A stretch of DNA of 64,000 bases. Origin: Phytomonas francai (lineage: Eukaryota; Euglenozoa; Kinetoplastea; Trypanosomatida; Trypanosomatidae). The translations under genes and the position numbers were made by a program. The stretch covers positions 262,910 to 326,909 of the forward strand of contig MJCC01000014.1 in NCBI GenBank assembly GCA_001766655.1, written 5' to 3'. Positions within the stretch are counted from its first letter, which is position 1, and every line of letters begins with the position of its first letter. Shown here in pieces: positions 36,019 through 46,653 of this stretch. The notes beneath the pieces were generated by a model that was not told where the DNA came from, did no database searches, and was given only the letters and a program-made list of their open reading frames with translations.

Positions 36019-38397
36019 CTACCTACGCTTGACAGCTGTCGCCAGCATGTCTTGGATCGGCTTTGCAGGCGGGTACTGCCCCCAACAGTTCGAGGACCCC
36101 GGCGGATTGCACACACGGTTCGCCGGATCCGCAACCCAACGCTTGCTCTCCTCGCTCACATTGAGCACCTGGAAAATTCGTACGAGGCGATATTTGGATG
36201 TGTACACCTCACGGAACAATCTTCTGTTAAGCACCACGTCGCCCATACCGTGCTCGTGCATGTTGTATAGCAAGGACTGCCGCAGCATTGGGGGTGGTTT
36301 CTTCAAATTTTGGCGAGACATATAATTTTCACAATACGGGTCGTTTGGGCAGACATCTGGATACACACTGTTGCCAATCCTCGCCATATGGATTGACTTT
36401 AAGAGATCACCACCATTACCAGTCCAGATGAATACATAATCTGCCATATGCCGCGCTAGCGAGTGCGCTTTCTCCACCTGTGACATCATAATCTTTCCTA
36501 TAATTGCGATGTGCTCGTGATTCCAGGTGTTACCATCGGCCAGTGTGGTGCGGTTGCCGATACCAGTGATTTGATAGCCGTAGTCCCACCATGCCAGCAC
36601 ACGTGCGTCCTCGGGAGTGTATTTCTTCAGCCACAAGTACGACTGGTAATAGTCATCAACGATTACGTCTTGTCCGTTGGCGAGACGAGCTCGAAACACA
36701 ATAGAAGGGTTAGAAAATCCATATGCATATTCCAAACAGCTCTGCGTAAAATTGCTTGTTATGAAACCCAGCAGCATCAGGATGAACGACAGCCACGCTA
36801 TCACCGCTAGGAAGAGGTGACGTTTTCGTGCGATATCTGTAAGAGTTTGTAAGGCGAAGTTGCTACTATTCTTGCTCACCTTTTTGTTGTCTTTGGCTAT
36901 CTCCTTTTTCTTTGTGTCTGTCTTGGGTACCGCTTTCCCCTTGTCTGCTGCCAAACCTGGTTCAGCCTCGGGGTTGGTTGTAGCCGCGGTCCAACACAAT
37001 GTGCTGAAGGCGTACTCAGCCGTTAATCCGAAAAAGAGTCCAGTTAGCGCCGATGCAATAGGCCCAGCAAGGAGCAGCAATCGTGACATGCGCTTCGAGA
37101 AGTAATACGCCGTAACTGAATAGACGATTAAGAACGTCTTGGACGGGGTTTCCCTCGTTACACAGCTCAGCAGCAATAGCACAAAACCTAAAATCCACCC
37201 GGTTTCACAGATTTGTAGGAATCCGTGGAACGTCGAAGGAGATGTAGCCTGATGTTCAGCGACGGAATCGACGAGCGGGTTGCCTGTGCGCGTATGCTTC
37301 AGAAACAGCGCCCTCACGCGGTATGAGAGCGATTGGAAGTGCCCGAACGGCAGCAGCAGCGCCACTACCAGTATCAACCCACACCCCATCACTGAAAGAG
37401 TGCGGATGCGGATGTGGAAGCACCGGTGTGACCGAATGTCCTTGATGCCGGCGCGTTTGCGAAAGACCTCTGACACGTGTAGTGCCCACAGGAAGAGGAA
37501 GACCAGCAACGCGGAGAGCTGCTCGAGAGATTTGAACGGCGCCATCCCAACGGTTGGCACGCGCGTCGCGATGGCGGTCCCGACGATAAAAAAGAGCGAA
37601 TAGGCGTACAGTAGCGAGGGCCTGTACCTGTTAAGGGCCCAGTCCTGCAGCGCTGACAGCCCTGCGTGTAGCACAACCACGTTGAGTGTGAATATGTGTC
37701 CTCCCCACGCCGCGACCATGTAGCCATACGCCAACCCTGTCATCAGACCCACCGGCCACGACCGCGCGCTGCGCAGGGATCGGATCCACAAGTAGAAGGT
37801 CAGCAACATCGCCGCCATAGCGATGCACTCATTGTCGAATTCCCCCGCCATCGACCGCATTGTGTGCGCTGGAAGGATGGAGAAGGTGTACGCCGCGACC
37901 GCAGCCGCCAAGAGGGAACCCGTTGCCTCATAGGTAATCAGCGTGTTCAGAGCCGTTGTCAGCACGCCAAACCATGCCGGGATGTAAACACAGACTTTGT
38001 TGAGGGACATGTGGATGCCAACCGCATTTAGCACGCGGTGGATCGCCACCGCGGTGAGCTGCATGCCTGGATAGATCGTAGCGCCGACCGGACGGCCAAG
38101 AGGGTACCAACTCATGTAGTCAAACCAGTTGAAAAAGGCAGACCAGCCGTGCTCGCTAAGGTACTCCGCCGCTCGGTAGTTGAACCACGGGTCGAACTCG
38201 TGGATGAGCTCGCCGTACTCCCCCAACTTGACGGTGCGTATTGCGTAGGCGCAGTACAGGGCATATACTACGATAGCAAAGAACAAACAATTTAGAGACA
38301 AAACGAGCCGCGTGCTGAGGGAAATTTGCCCCCAAAGCTTCTTGTGTTCGGTCGTATCACGCGGGCTATTGCCCGACGACTGCCTCGCTCTTCCCAT
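36019..38397 (-). CDS. STT3: oligosaccharyltransferase catalytic subunit STT3
   Basis: Transfers the lipid-linked glycan to Asn in N-x-S/T sequons in the ER. The 792-residue product has many hydrophobic membrane segments through about residue 560. It has the first-loop Asp motif in HEFDPWFNYR, an SVAEHQ loop corresponding to the SVSE motif, and the signature WWDYG followed by YQITGIGNRTTLADGNTWN. The lumenal C-terminal domain is compact and ends with NPPGSSNCWGQYPPA and a short helix, an ending familiar from kinetoplastid STT3 proteins. A Lys/Asp-rich cytosolic loop of about 45 residues (near 465-510) is larger than usual. Kinetoplastids use STT3 as a single-subunit enzyme. No other OST subunit is present in this window. 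Confidence 0.95.
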   Translation of the reverse strand: MGRARQSSGNSPRDTTEHKKLWGQISLSTRLVLSLNCLFFAIVVYALYCAYAIRTVKLGEYGELIHEFDPWFNYRAAEYLSEHGWSAFFNWFDYMSWYPLGRPVGATIYPGMQLTAVAIHRVLNAVGIHMSLNKVCVYIPAWFGVLTTALNTLITYEATGSLLAAAVAAYTFSILPAHTMRSMAGEFDNECIAMAAMLLTFYLWIRSLRSARSWPVGLMTGLAYGYMVAAWGGHIFTLNVVVLHAGLSALQDWALNRYRPSLLYAYSLFFIVGTAIATRVPTVGMAPFKSLEQLSALLVFLFLWALHVSEVFRKRAGIKDIRSHRCFHIRIRTLSVMGCGLILVVALLLPFGHFQSLSYRVRALFLKHTRTGNPLVDSVAEHQATSPSTFHGFLQICETGWILGFVLLLLSCVTRETPSKTFLIVYSVTAYYFSKRMSRLLLLAGPIASALTGLFFGLTAEYAFSTLCWTAATTNPEAEPGLAADKGKAVPKTDTKKKEIAKDNKKVSKNSSNFALQTLTDIARKRHLFLAVIAWLSFILMLLGFITSNFTQSCLEYAYGFSNPSIVFRARLANGQDVIVDDYYQSYLWLKKYTPEDARVLAWWDYGYQITGIGNRTTLADGNTWNHEHIAIIGKIMMSQVEKAHSLARHMADYVFIWTGNGGDLLKSIHMARIGNSVYPDVCPNDPYCENYMSRQNLKKPPPMLRQSLLYNMHEHGMGDVVLNRRLFREVYTSKYRLVRIFQVLNVSEESKRWVADPANRVCNPPGSSNCWGQYPPAKPIQDMLATAVKRR

Positions 38398-39445
38398 TTT
38401 TTTTAAATTTTTAACCCAACAATGCTACTTTATCCAAAACGAATAACAATAAATAATTAAACTCTTCCAATATATATATATATATATGCCTATTATGACT
38501 ATCTTTTTAGTTTTTATTGCTTAAAAAACCCTAATGCACGAGATATACACGTATGAAGAGAAAGGGAGGTGAATATTGTAACGAATTTCTGAAACAAGGA
38601 GTTAAGCAATTATAAAGAGGTTCGTTATTTTAACTCGAGTCAATATTGTATAACAGTTTAACATCATTTATTATCATTCCTAATTTTAACACAGACAGAA
38701 AGGGTTCAGCAACATATAAATATTATTATATTAGGAAGGATATGCAGAAAGTGTGTGAACACTTGATAGGATTTCAACTAGTTTTTCAATGAGGAATACA
38801 CAAGTTTCCGCAACGTTTTTTTCTCATCGGATTATGAAGACTTAATTTTATTGACTTTTATTTTAGCTTATTCATCTCTTCCCCCACTAATTCTTCAGTA
38901 CGCTTTTTTTGTCAGTTCTAGGGGATGAAATAGGGTATTTTTTGTACGATACATCTAGAATTGACAAATTAAAATAATGGTGACTCGACTCGTCATATTC
39001 TCGATCATTTTGATTCATAGAACGTTCGCCGTACGAACAAGTTAGTGTATGTTTGACTGTTGTTGGCTTTTGGAGAAAGGAGAGTAAGAAAACATGTTTT
39101 CTCTTTATGATTTGCCACTTCCACCAGAACAACCTTAACTGTTCAACTGAAGATGTACATTTTACAGCAATAGTGAGATTAAGAGGGATCCGAGTGCATG
39201 TTGAGAACTTCGTCGATGAGTTACAAAAACATCAATATCATACCACTACAACCATATTATATCACTAAAACCATTTTTATTTAGACCTATTATTTTAGTA
39301 AACCTCTAATATGAAATCAAGATAAAAATTCCTTCATTTGCTGAAAAGCTTTCCAGGTTGTAACTATATAAACTTTTCACTTCTTCTCTGGTATGACTCG
39401 GTATCTCAACAGTACACTTAGTGATGAGGATGTATCTTTTTCGTT
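38398..39445. other. intergenic
   Basis: About 1.05 kb, AT-rich. A TA tract (38470-38488) is 73 bases upstream of the STT3 start. Frames around 38887-39268 on both strands open with non-ATG codons or are short; none is supported. Confidence 0.55.
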
Positions 39446-40318
39446 TTAAGGGTAATCCATTAATAGCGTTTGCTTCAGAATTAGTTTGTAGACTTCTTCT
39501 GACGACGGAGCTCTTCCTTCCAGCAGTTTGGAGTATACTAGCTTGTCATCAACATAAACCTCAAAGGCTCCATTCTGCATAAGGTAATTGCCGAGCAGGT
39601 TTGACACAATACCCAACACAACGATCAAAGAGCGCCTCTGTACAAGATATTCAAACACTCGGGGTGGCAAAAAGCTTCTTAGGTGTTGACCGACAGTGCC
39701 AATAATAAAGGATGAGAAAAACATAATTGTGCACAATTTGCCGATAAGCAACCGAAAGAAGGAAATGGGGTAGTTGGTACCCGAAATACGCACATCTTCG
39801 ATATTCGGGAGAGTCGCTTCCAACTCCCTTTTAATGTTATCGAAGTGCTTGGCATAACCACAACCTATACAGTACTGCATAACCACTTTGTGCAGTAGGC
39901 GAATCTCAGGGTGTGACTTTTTAATGTCAACCTCGTTGCCTTTTTCATTTTTATTATTCCTAGCCAGAAAGGAACTAATAGCTGCATCCCGTTTAGCCAT
40001 GGCAGCTGCAACACGATGCTTAAAGTCATCCTCACTCTGCTCTCCCTCTTCAATCTCTTTAACGAGTGTAATGAGGTCTTCTTTTGTTTCTTTGTTTGTA
40101 AAATGCACACGACCTTTGCTCTTGTCGAAGATGAGTTTCTTAAGGTCGGACTCTGCCAAAATCCTGAGGTGACCGTACGAGTCTATATGCGCTGAGTGTT
40201 CGACATTCACTTCTTCTGTCATCCTGTTTCTGTCTACATCATGGCCAAGCACCACAGAAGTCAGAAGAAGTGCGGCAAGTAGCAACACCCAAAGGTTCTT
40301 TATGGGGAAAGTTTTCAT
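39446..40318 (-). CDS. SelT-like thioredoxin-fold ER protein (Cys form)
   Basis: Homologue of selenoprotein T, an ER-membrane thioredoxin-fold oxidoreductase. The 290-residue product has a signal peptide (1-25) and a charged N-terminal region of about 115 residues not found in animal SelT. The SelT domain follows: VVMQYCIGCGYAKHF with Cys150 and Cys153, an insertion carrying hydrophobic helices (about 185-205), and the terminal beta segment GAFEVYVDDKLVYSKLLEGRAP. In SelT the second active-site position is selenocysteine (CxxU); here it is an ordinary Cys codon, so no recoding is needed. The SKLLEGR segment is diagnostic of the SelT/W family. The long N-terminal extension is unusual for the family. 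Confidence 0.82.
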   Translation of the reverse strand: MKTFPIKNLWVLLLAALLLTSVVLGHDVDRNRMTEEVNVEHSAHIDSYGHLRILAESDLKKLIFDKSKGRVHFTNKETKEDLITLVKEIEEGEQSEDDFKHRVAAAMAKRDAAISSFLARNNKNEKGNEVDIKKSHPEIRLLHKVVMQYCIGCGYAKHFDNIKRELEATLPNIEDVRISGTNYPISFFRLLIGKLCTIMFFSSFIIGTVGQHLRSFLPPRVFEYLVQRRSLIVVLGIVSNLLGNYLMQNGAFEVYVDDKLVYSKLLEGRAPSSEEVYKLILKQTLLMDYP

Positions 40319-41291
40319 GTGAATTCGATTTGTGCCTTCTGTGTGGGTTTTTCAGCTGTTTATCTCACTTTTGTGGTCAAAGTGAGATACAATATGCTGT
40401 AAAATATATATTGTTAACTTTTTTTTCCTGAATTGCACTTGAAGTGGGTTACTGAATGCTTCACCTTAAAAGACACTACACGTAAAGGGTGAGAGGAGGG
40501 AAAAGGATGATCTTATCGAAAGGAAGGGTTAGGATGATGAAAGCGTGGGTTTAGTAAGAAAACCTGGACAAAAAGACAAGATTTTCCCACATCCTCTTTC
40601 AGACTAGCCAAGGCTTTTTTACACGAATAAATTCTACACAGTATGCGCATTCCATTACCTGCATGGAACCTCTAATCCGAGAAAAGTATCTAGTAATAAA
40701 TCAAACACGTATTCCTTCTTGAATGCATTTTTTAAAATAAACTACACAACAAACCCAACACATCTGGGCATATACATGATATACGTACGTATGACAAAAA
40801 TCTAACCCCATCGTATGCGCTCGAATTGCGTAGATTGTAAGAAAAAAGAACACTAAATCAGAAGCCTGTTCGCTCTTGAAATAGTATCCTGGCGACTTTG
40901 TGTTTGCATCGATAAATATCTATATGTATATCGATGGATTGAATCTAAAAGGAGACTTACTTGGCCCATAAAAGATTGCGTATAATTTAGTTATTCTTTT
41001 GTTTCCCGATAAGATTGACCACGGTGATCGCCTTAGGTGTTCACACCTCTGGGTATTCCCTAGGGAGGTGGATGGGTTGCGCGGGACGGATTTCACTTTA
41101 TGTACCTAGAAATCCCCCCCNNNNNNNNNNCCCCCCTCCCTCCTCATCTTTGAAAAATAATAATCGTTTAACTTCTTAAACATCCCATTGCATGCGTTGC
41201 ATGTGAAAAGAAGCACCCCCAATTGCAACATGGGGCCACCAAAGAGCGACGACGATGCTTTATGTCAAGTAGGGTCTCCTGCTCCACGTCC
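40319..41291. other. intergenic with poly-C-bounded gap
   Basis: About 970 bases. The larger part is AT-rich with no frame. At the right end, a C-rich run containing a 10-N gap (41121-41130) lies about 160 bases 3' of the next gene's stop. Confidence 0.6.
41121..41130. other. assembly gap (10 N) inside a C homopolymer
   Basis: Seven C on the left and about seven C on the right. It likely marks an unresolved homopolymer length. Confidence 0.99.
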
Positions 41292-42320
41292 CTAGATAGG
41301 TGGAGCCTTGACCCCGGATACGTTTTTGTGTCGTTGCATGGCGGCCTGTTCGGTGTCAGAAACACACACCAAGGGTCGGGCATCGATAACGCGGAAAAAC
41401 TCCTGCGTCTGTGCGACCCACATCGCCATTTGTTCTCGCGTCGTTTGGGATGCGGGGATCTGGGACAGCCCGGTGCCGCTGAGGACCCCCCCCCGGACGC
41501 CGGGGGCCGCGTCGACCCCCGCGGATCGCTGGAGCCGCCGCGCGCGCCCGTTCTCCTCCTCCGCGAGGTCGGCGGCCTCCTGCGTGAGGCTCACGGGCTG
41601 GCTCGCGGCCCCCACAGCGGGGTCCCAGGTCTCCTCCTGCTCCTCCTCCTCCTCTTCCCGCGTTTCGGCCTCGTCGTCGTTCTCGTCGAGGCCGATCCAG
41701 AGCGGGGTCCGCGGGCTCGGCGGGGCGTAGCCGGGCCGGAGCCGCACGGCGCGCGTCTGCGTGGGGGGGTTCGCCCGCAGGATGGCCTGCACGGCGGGGT
41801 CCTCCGGCGGCCCGCGCGCGGGCTCCGTCGCCGGCCCCGAGGCCCCCGAACGGCGGAGCAGCTGCGAGGACGGCGTCCGCTCGTGGTCGGGGCCGCCCCG
41901 CGGCGAGGCCCCCGCGTCGATCCACACCTCCTCTTCCTCCTCGCCTTCTTCGCCCGCCGACGCGCGCGGTTTCCTGCACCGCCGCGGGCTCGAGCCGTCC
42001 GCGGGGAGGAGGGCCTCGAGGAGGCCGGAGGCGCGCGGCCGCGGCCGCCGGCGGTGCAGGACGACAAGGTCGCCGGCCTCCTCCGCGAGGGCGCCGGGCT
42101 CGTTTGCGAGGGCGCGCGGGCCTCCCTCGCGGCCTCCCGCGTCCGCGGGGCCCCGCGCGGGGGTCACCGCCGTCGTGCGCACGCCGGAGACGCGCGAGGA
42201 GCCGGGGGAGGCCGACAACCCGAAGGAGGGCGCGTGGGCGTCCTCGGCGGGGGAGGGGTCCTTGTGCGTCGTGGGCCCCCCGCCCGACATCTCCCAGTCC
42301 CCCCCTCTCGACGCTTGCAT
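41292..42320 (-). CDS. disordered hypothetical protein (342 aa)
   Basis: Unrecognised. From the ATG at 42320 the protein is low-complexity: Ala/Gly/Pro/Arg/Glu-rich, with acidic runs (EEGEEEEEVWIDAG; ENDDEAETREEEEEEQEE). It ends with a more ordered segment that looks helical (TTREQMAMWVAQTQEFFRVIDARPLVCVSDTEQAAMQR). An in-frame upstream extension to 42473 exists, but an AG lies just before 42320 after a CT-rich sense-strand tract. A plus-strand frame of similar length covers the same DNA. I prefer the minus strand because all neighbours run that way and its C-terminal end looks protein-like. It could instead be a non-conserved or GC-driven frame. Confidence 0.5.
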   Translation of the reverse strand: MQASRGGDWEMSGGGPTTHKDPSPAEDAHAPSFGLSASPGSSRVSGVRTTAVTPARGPADAGGREGGPRALANEPGALAEEAGDLVVLHRRRPRPRASGLLEALLPADGSSPRRCRKPRASAGEEGEEEEEVWIDAGASPRGGPDHERTPSSQLLRRSGASGPATEPARGPPEDPAVQAILRANPPTQTRAVRLRPGYAPPSPRTPLWIGLDENDDEAETREEEEEEQEETWDPAVGAASQPVSLTQEAADLAEEENGRARRLQRSAGVDAAPGVRGGVLSGTGLSQIPASQTTREQMAMWVAQTQEFFRVIDARPLVCVSDTEQAAMQRHKNVSGVKAPPI

Positions 42321-42982
42321 CCCGCTCGTGGGTGTGAGGGGAGGGCGAATGGGAAAAAAGGGTGAGGGTCTTTTTTTATCCTTCGTTCCCCCTTTTCCGG
42401 TTTGTCGGGATACGTTCTTGGTACGTATTTCAGAGGCAGCGAAGCTCAATATCCACAACTTCTTCACCCTCAATGCAGGTCAGGTAACGAAAAGATAACC
42501 TCTAAATTAGCCCCCCCCCTAAATCAAGATGACTTTAAATGTCTAAATAGAATAGGAAACTTGGTGTACTCTAAAAATTAGCATGCCTTAAGGAATCAGA
42601 ACGAAGACAATTCAGTTTACGCGGATAGGACAAGGCAAATGATTTTTTTCCATTTTTTTTTCCAAAAATTCAATAAAACATCTCTAAATGTTCTCGAGTT
42701 TGTAGAATGAGAAAATGATAGCTTGAACTCATTTTAAGATATTATTACCTCAATTTAAACGTGATATGCTTAGTTCAGTGGTTGCGAGTATTCCTCCCAG
42801 GTTTAGACAAGAGGGGAAGAGAGCTTTTACTTCTCTTTACCCCTGATATTGAACCTCAAGAAAAATTAGAAACGTTCTTGGCAGTTAAAGGCAAAGGTAC
42901 AGTGTTACGGGAAAATTCCTCTTTTTCATATTTCTCCATTTTTCCCCTCTCTCGACCTGGATTCATTCCAATCACACCATCG
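42321..42982. other. intergenic
   Basis: Spacer of about 660 bases with CT-rich 5' leader sequence near 42325-42400, a C9 run at 42513-42521, and AT-rich remainder. No gene seen. Confidence 0.6.
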
Positions 42983-45970
42983 TTACCTCCGACCACCTCT
43001 TGGTGGAGGGCGTCCATATTGGCTGTGGTTGCGGGGAGCGAACCCCCCGCGGCCCCTCCCTTCGTTGTTTTTGCGATAGGAACTATTTTGCCCTCGATTA
43101 GCCCCATTGGGATGCTGCGAGTACGCCCCACTGCCTCTCATGTTCCTCTGCACCTTTTCCTTTTCCTGGGCTTGCGGCTTCTCGTCTTTCGTGAGCCCGT
43201 CGTCGTCCTCGCGTAGACGTTTGCGGAGCCGTTCCACGACCTTCATGCCCTCCTCTTGGGTCATACTTGGATTGAGCACGATGGTCCGCGAGACGTCGCC
43301 GTAATGGCGGGAGGAGCGGCTGGGATCGATCTCGCGAAATCCTTTTTGGCGCCTCCGCTCAATCTTGCGGCGGTCGCGCTCGTTGCTCTTCTTATCCAGG
43401 TAGGCCGCGTAGCAGTTCATCGGCGCGAGCATGTTGAGCTGTCGATCATCCCGGCATAGAATCTCCTCGACGGATAGCGTAAAGTCCTCTGCGGGGACTT
43501 CACGATAGCGGAAGCGGGTCGCCACCTCACCCCCAGCAATCTTGGAGTCGTAATGGAGTTTGTTGTACTCTTCCTCCTTCTGGTGTAGCTCTTCTTTTAG
43601 TCGGAATAGAAGTGCCTCATTTTCGTCATCCGGATTTCCGTCCTTTGCCTCCCTTGGGCTTGCTTCAGTTCGTTTTTTAGCCTTTTGTGCCGAGCTCACA
43701 ACCTGTCGGCGCGAAGACTCGGAGGGGTACAGAAGATCTTCCCTTTCCTTGTCTACGCCGCCGCTATCTATAACGCCGAGCTCCCGTAAAAGTGGATCCT
43801 GCTCGTCTGATACGAGGTCCGACGCTTCGGGATCAGCTTGTTGGCCCGCGATTCTTTTCGCTTCGTCCAGCGATTCGGTGTTGAAGAGCTCGGGCTCCCG
43901 GAACAAATCGTGGAGCGCTGCCTGAGTTCTGGCCGGCGTGGTGCCCCCCTTTGATAACCCTTCATGCGTTTCATCATCGTGAAATGCATCTGTATCGTTG
44001 TTTAGGTCTAACACAGCCTCGTTGTCGAGCTCAGCATCGAGGTACGCCACCTCTTCATCTATGTTAGGTTCCTCGTAATACTCATCGCTAAAGAGCTGTT
44101 GCATTTTCTTATCAAAATCAGCGGGATCAAACGGCGCGTTGAGGGCCTCGTCGGTCCAGATCGACCCAAGTTTCTGGAGCGTCCTATCCTCTTTCTCATC
44201 ACTTTCCTGCGTGAAGGGGATATTCATGTGGCCTCCGCCTTCTGCTCCATCTGTCAGGTGTTTCTTTGAGGTCAGTCCGGCGACCGCGGCAATGAGTGCC
44301 CGCCGCTCATCGATCTCCAGTCGCTTGAGATGCTTCAGGCGCTTGAGCTCCTCGGTGCGCTGGGCCTTAGCGGCCTCGATGCGCTCCTTCCGTCTTTGAC
44401 GTGCATCTTTGCGAGAAGTATTCGGTTTACGCAGCAAGCCCTGGGCGGCGTCGCCAATAGGCCGGGGAAAGGTTTCGATGTATACCCCGTCTTCCTCGTG
44501 GCGATACTTTTCGGCCTGGTATCTTTGTTCCCACAGCTCAGCCTCGTTGTAGAAGTTTTCATCCTCCTCCGCCTGCGCAAGTTCCGCGAGCACAGCAGCC
44601 TGATTTTTTTTGCCTTCACCCTTTTCCGGGCTTTCATCATCACCGTCATTCTTCTCTAGTCGCCACAGCTCCTGCATGAAAAAATCCCTCAAAAACTTCT
44701 CTTCTTCGATTTCCTTCTTCTGCCTTGATTTTTTGGCCCTACTTTGTGGCTCCATGGTTTCCGCTTGATGCGCTTCATTTTCGCCCTCCTGTTCATGGTC
44801 TTCTGTTTTCTCCTCTTCACTGCTTTCGGTACTCTTGTTATCGACGCCAACCAGATCGAAGGCCTCGACGAGCAAATGGTTTCGCTCTTGAATTAAAAGC
44901 TCTTCGTTGTCCTTTTCGAGATGACCGTCATTGTTTTTGCGACTACCAGGGACTTTATTTATCGAGAAGGCCTCGGTGCTTTCAGATACACTCTTGATAA
45001 AGGAATCCCGTAGAGTGCGTTCCTCCGCCGTGCGAGGTTTCAGTTTGCGCAACCCGCTGCCGTTGTCTTCAGCCTCATCGTCCTTCGGGGTGCCCTCTGC
45101 GGTTAGGTGGAGGGCGCGACGGTATTCATCCGCTAAGGTGAATTTCGCCTTCCGCTTTTTTTTTCGTTCCTCGAGCTTGGCAAGCAGGACTTCGCTGTTC
45201 CGTTTTATCTGTTCTTCAGGGGATGGGAAGAAGGACCCCTCTATAATATTTTTCCCCGTCGTCTCACGCTGTTCCTCGGATTCCGCTTCAAGTTGTTTTG
45301 AATCGGCGGAGGGATTGCCTTTTCCAGCCTCCAGAGCTTTCCTCTCCTTTGACGCACTGCCCTGTAGGTTGGCTTTGCGGATGGCTAGCAGGGCCTTGGC
45401 AAAGGCAAGTTCATTTTCCGCCGTGAGCAGGAGGCCGTCGTCGTCTTCATCTTCATCACTGCTTTCGGCGTCTGTGTCGGTATCTTGTGTGTCTCGAGAG
45501 TTTCCCTTCAAGCTTGCCAAACGATCCCCGTATTTTTCGGTAAGCCGCTGGAGTTCTTGCTTTCTTTTGATCTGCTCATAGTTTTGTGCGTATTCCTTAT
45601 TAATACGAATGACGTCGGTATCACCAAGATCGTTACTGGTCACTACTTTTAGCACCTTATCCTTGGGTGCTGCGTGGTGTTCAATTTGTTGGTCTGCAGG
45701 ACTTTCCACCTCTTCATCGGAGTCTGTGGGCGGTCCGGGCTTTTCTTTTAGCCCTTTCTGGTGCAGCTCCGTGAAGTTTGCCTGAGGTCGCCGCGCACGG
45801 CCCTGCTCTGCGTGTGGATTCTTAGCCTGCTGTCGTGCAGCTGCCGATGCCAATTCGTGGTCCAGCTCATCTTCATCTGAGGAGCTGCTGGAAAAGAGAT
45901 TCTTTGGTTTACTGGCTTTTGCAGTAGGGCTTAGTTTTTTTTCCCTTCGCCTGTTGGCTGCGTCCGCCAT
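42983..45970 (-). CDS. KRI1: ribosome biogenesis protein KRI1
   Basis: Nucleolar protein needed for 40S subunit assembly. The 995-residue product is highly charged with many acidic clusters. It contains the KRI1 core near residues 405-530 (RDFFMQELWRLEK, then YIETFPRPIGDAAQGLLRKP, then KDARQRRKERIEAAKAQR). A LGSIWTDEALNAPFDPADFDKKM segment that Kri1 proteins share follows. The C-terminal region has LSVEEILCRDDRQLNMLAPMNCYAAY, like the KRI1 C-terminal domain. The tail is Arg/Gly/Asn-rich with NHSQYGRPPPRGGRR, resembling a GAR-type RNA-binding tail. It is longer than yeast Kri1 because of the inserted acidic linkers. The family call rests on the two core blocks. Confidence 0.85.
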   Translation of the reverse strand: MADAANRRREKKLSPTAKASKPKNLFSSSSSDEDELDHELASAAARQQAKNPHAEQGRARRPQANFTELHQKGLKEKPGPPTDSDEEVESPADQQIEHHAAPKDKVLKVVTSNDLGDTDVIRINKEYAQNYEQIKRKQELQRLTEKYGDRLASLKGNSRDTQDTDTDAESSDEDEDDDGLLLTAENELAFAKALLAIRKANLQGSASKERKALEAGKGNPSADSKQLEAESEEQRETTGKNIIEGSFFPSPEEQIKRNSEVLLAKLEERKKKRKAKFTLADEYRRALHLTAEGTPKDDEAEDNGSGLRKLKPRTAEERTLRDSFIKSVSESTEAFSINKVPGSRKNNDGHLEKDNEELLIQERNHLLVEAFDLVGVDNKSTESSEEEKTEDHEQEGENEAHQAETMEPQSRAKKSRQKKEIEEEKFLRDFFMQELWRLEKNDGDDESPEKGEGKKNQAAVLAELAQAEEDENFYNEAELWEQRYQAEKYRHEEDGVYIETFPRPIGDAAQGLLRKPNTSRKDARQRRKERIEAAKAQRTEELKRLKHLKRLEIDERRALIAAVAGLTSKKHLTDGAEGGGHMNIPFTQESDEKEDRTLQKLGSIWTDEALNAPFDPADFDKKMQQLFSDEYYEEPNIDEEVAYLDAELDNEAVLDLNNDTDAFHDDETHEGLSKGGTTPARTQAALHDLFREPELFNTESLDEAKRIAGQQADPEASDLVSDEQDPLLRELGVIDSGGVDKEREDLLYPSESSRRQVVSSAQKAKKRTEASPREAKDGNPDDENEALLFRLKEELHQKEEEYNKLHYDSKIAGGEVATRFRYREVPAEDFTLSVEEILCRDDRQLNMLAPMNCYAAYLDKKSNERDRRKIERRRQKGFREIDPSRSSRHYGDVSRTIVLNPSMTQEEGMKVVERLRKRLREDDDGLTKDEKPQAQEKEKVQRNMRGSGAYSQHPNGANRGQNSSYRKNNEGRGRGGFAPRNHSQYGRPPPRGGRR

Positions 45971-46653
45971 AGGAAAGGGGGGTGGGGGAAATCTAACAGA
46001 AGGTACGTAAATGTCGCACTAGTAATTGGGGTGAAATAGAGAAATTGACTGTCGAGCTTCAGCACATTCAAGAAGTTTTTAAAATCCCGAACCAATGAGG
46101 GGAAAAGCATTCTAGTTTCTATTCTTTCCATTAGGAGGGGGGGTCTTGGCTGAACTAATAAGCAGCATAGTGATACTCTATTATTTTTTTCTTTGAATCA
46201 GTTATGCGAAGCAGTTGTCCCTCAAATGATTCTTCATATATCTGTGTTTCTACTATAGTTTCCATATTTTATGAATTCTACAGGCGACAACTCCTTCTTT
46301 TCGGTTATCAACCCATTCGTGATGAAGGTTCTAAGACAAAGCAATCTATAGGATTAGATGCAATCAATATTCAATTGAAATACCAGATTAAGGTTCTTTG
46401 AGTGGAATGTTAACTCGAAACAGAAAATGATGTACAATAAACTGAATAGGAGTTAATACATTCACCCCGGCTTAACTACAAAGCCCACACAGACACACAT
46501 GGATCATTCTAGTGGTGCACACGTATACCGTATGACTAGCACAATGCGAAACGGCCAATTAAAACGCATCCTCGCCTCTAATTACACTCGTTACTCCGAA
46601 ACGCCGAATAAAAAGTGACCCCGAATCTTGACACAGAGCACCCTCTCGCCCTT
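45971..46653. other. intergenic
   Basis: About 680 bases, AT-rich, with a G8 run near 46137-46145. A plus-strand frame at 46204-46401 is short and in the wrong direction. No gene seen. Confidence 0.6.

Noticed and set aside
41223..42365. Plus-strand frame of about 380 codons over the disordered minus-strand protein
   Set aside because: Opposite direction to all neighbours, Arg/Gly-rich shadow composition, no splice-acceptor-like leader.
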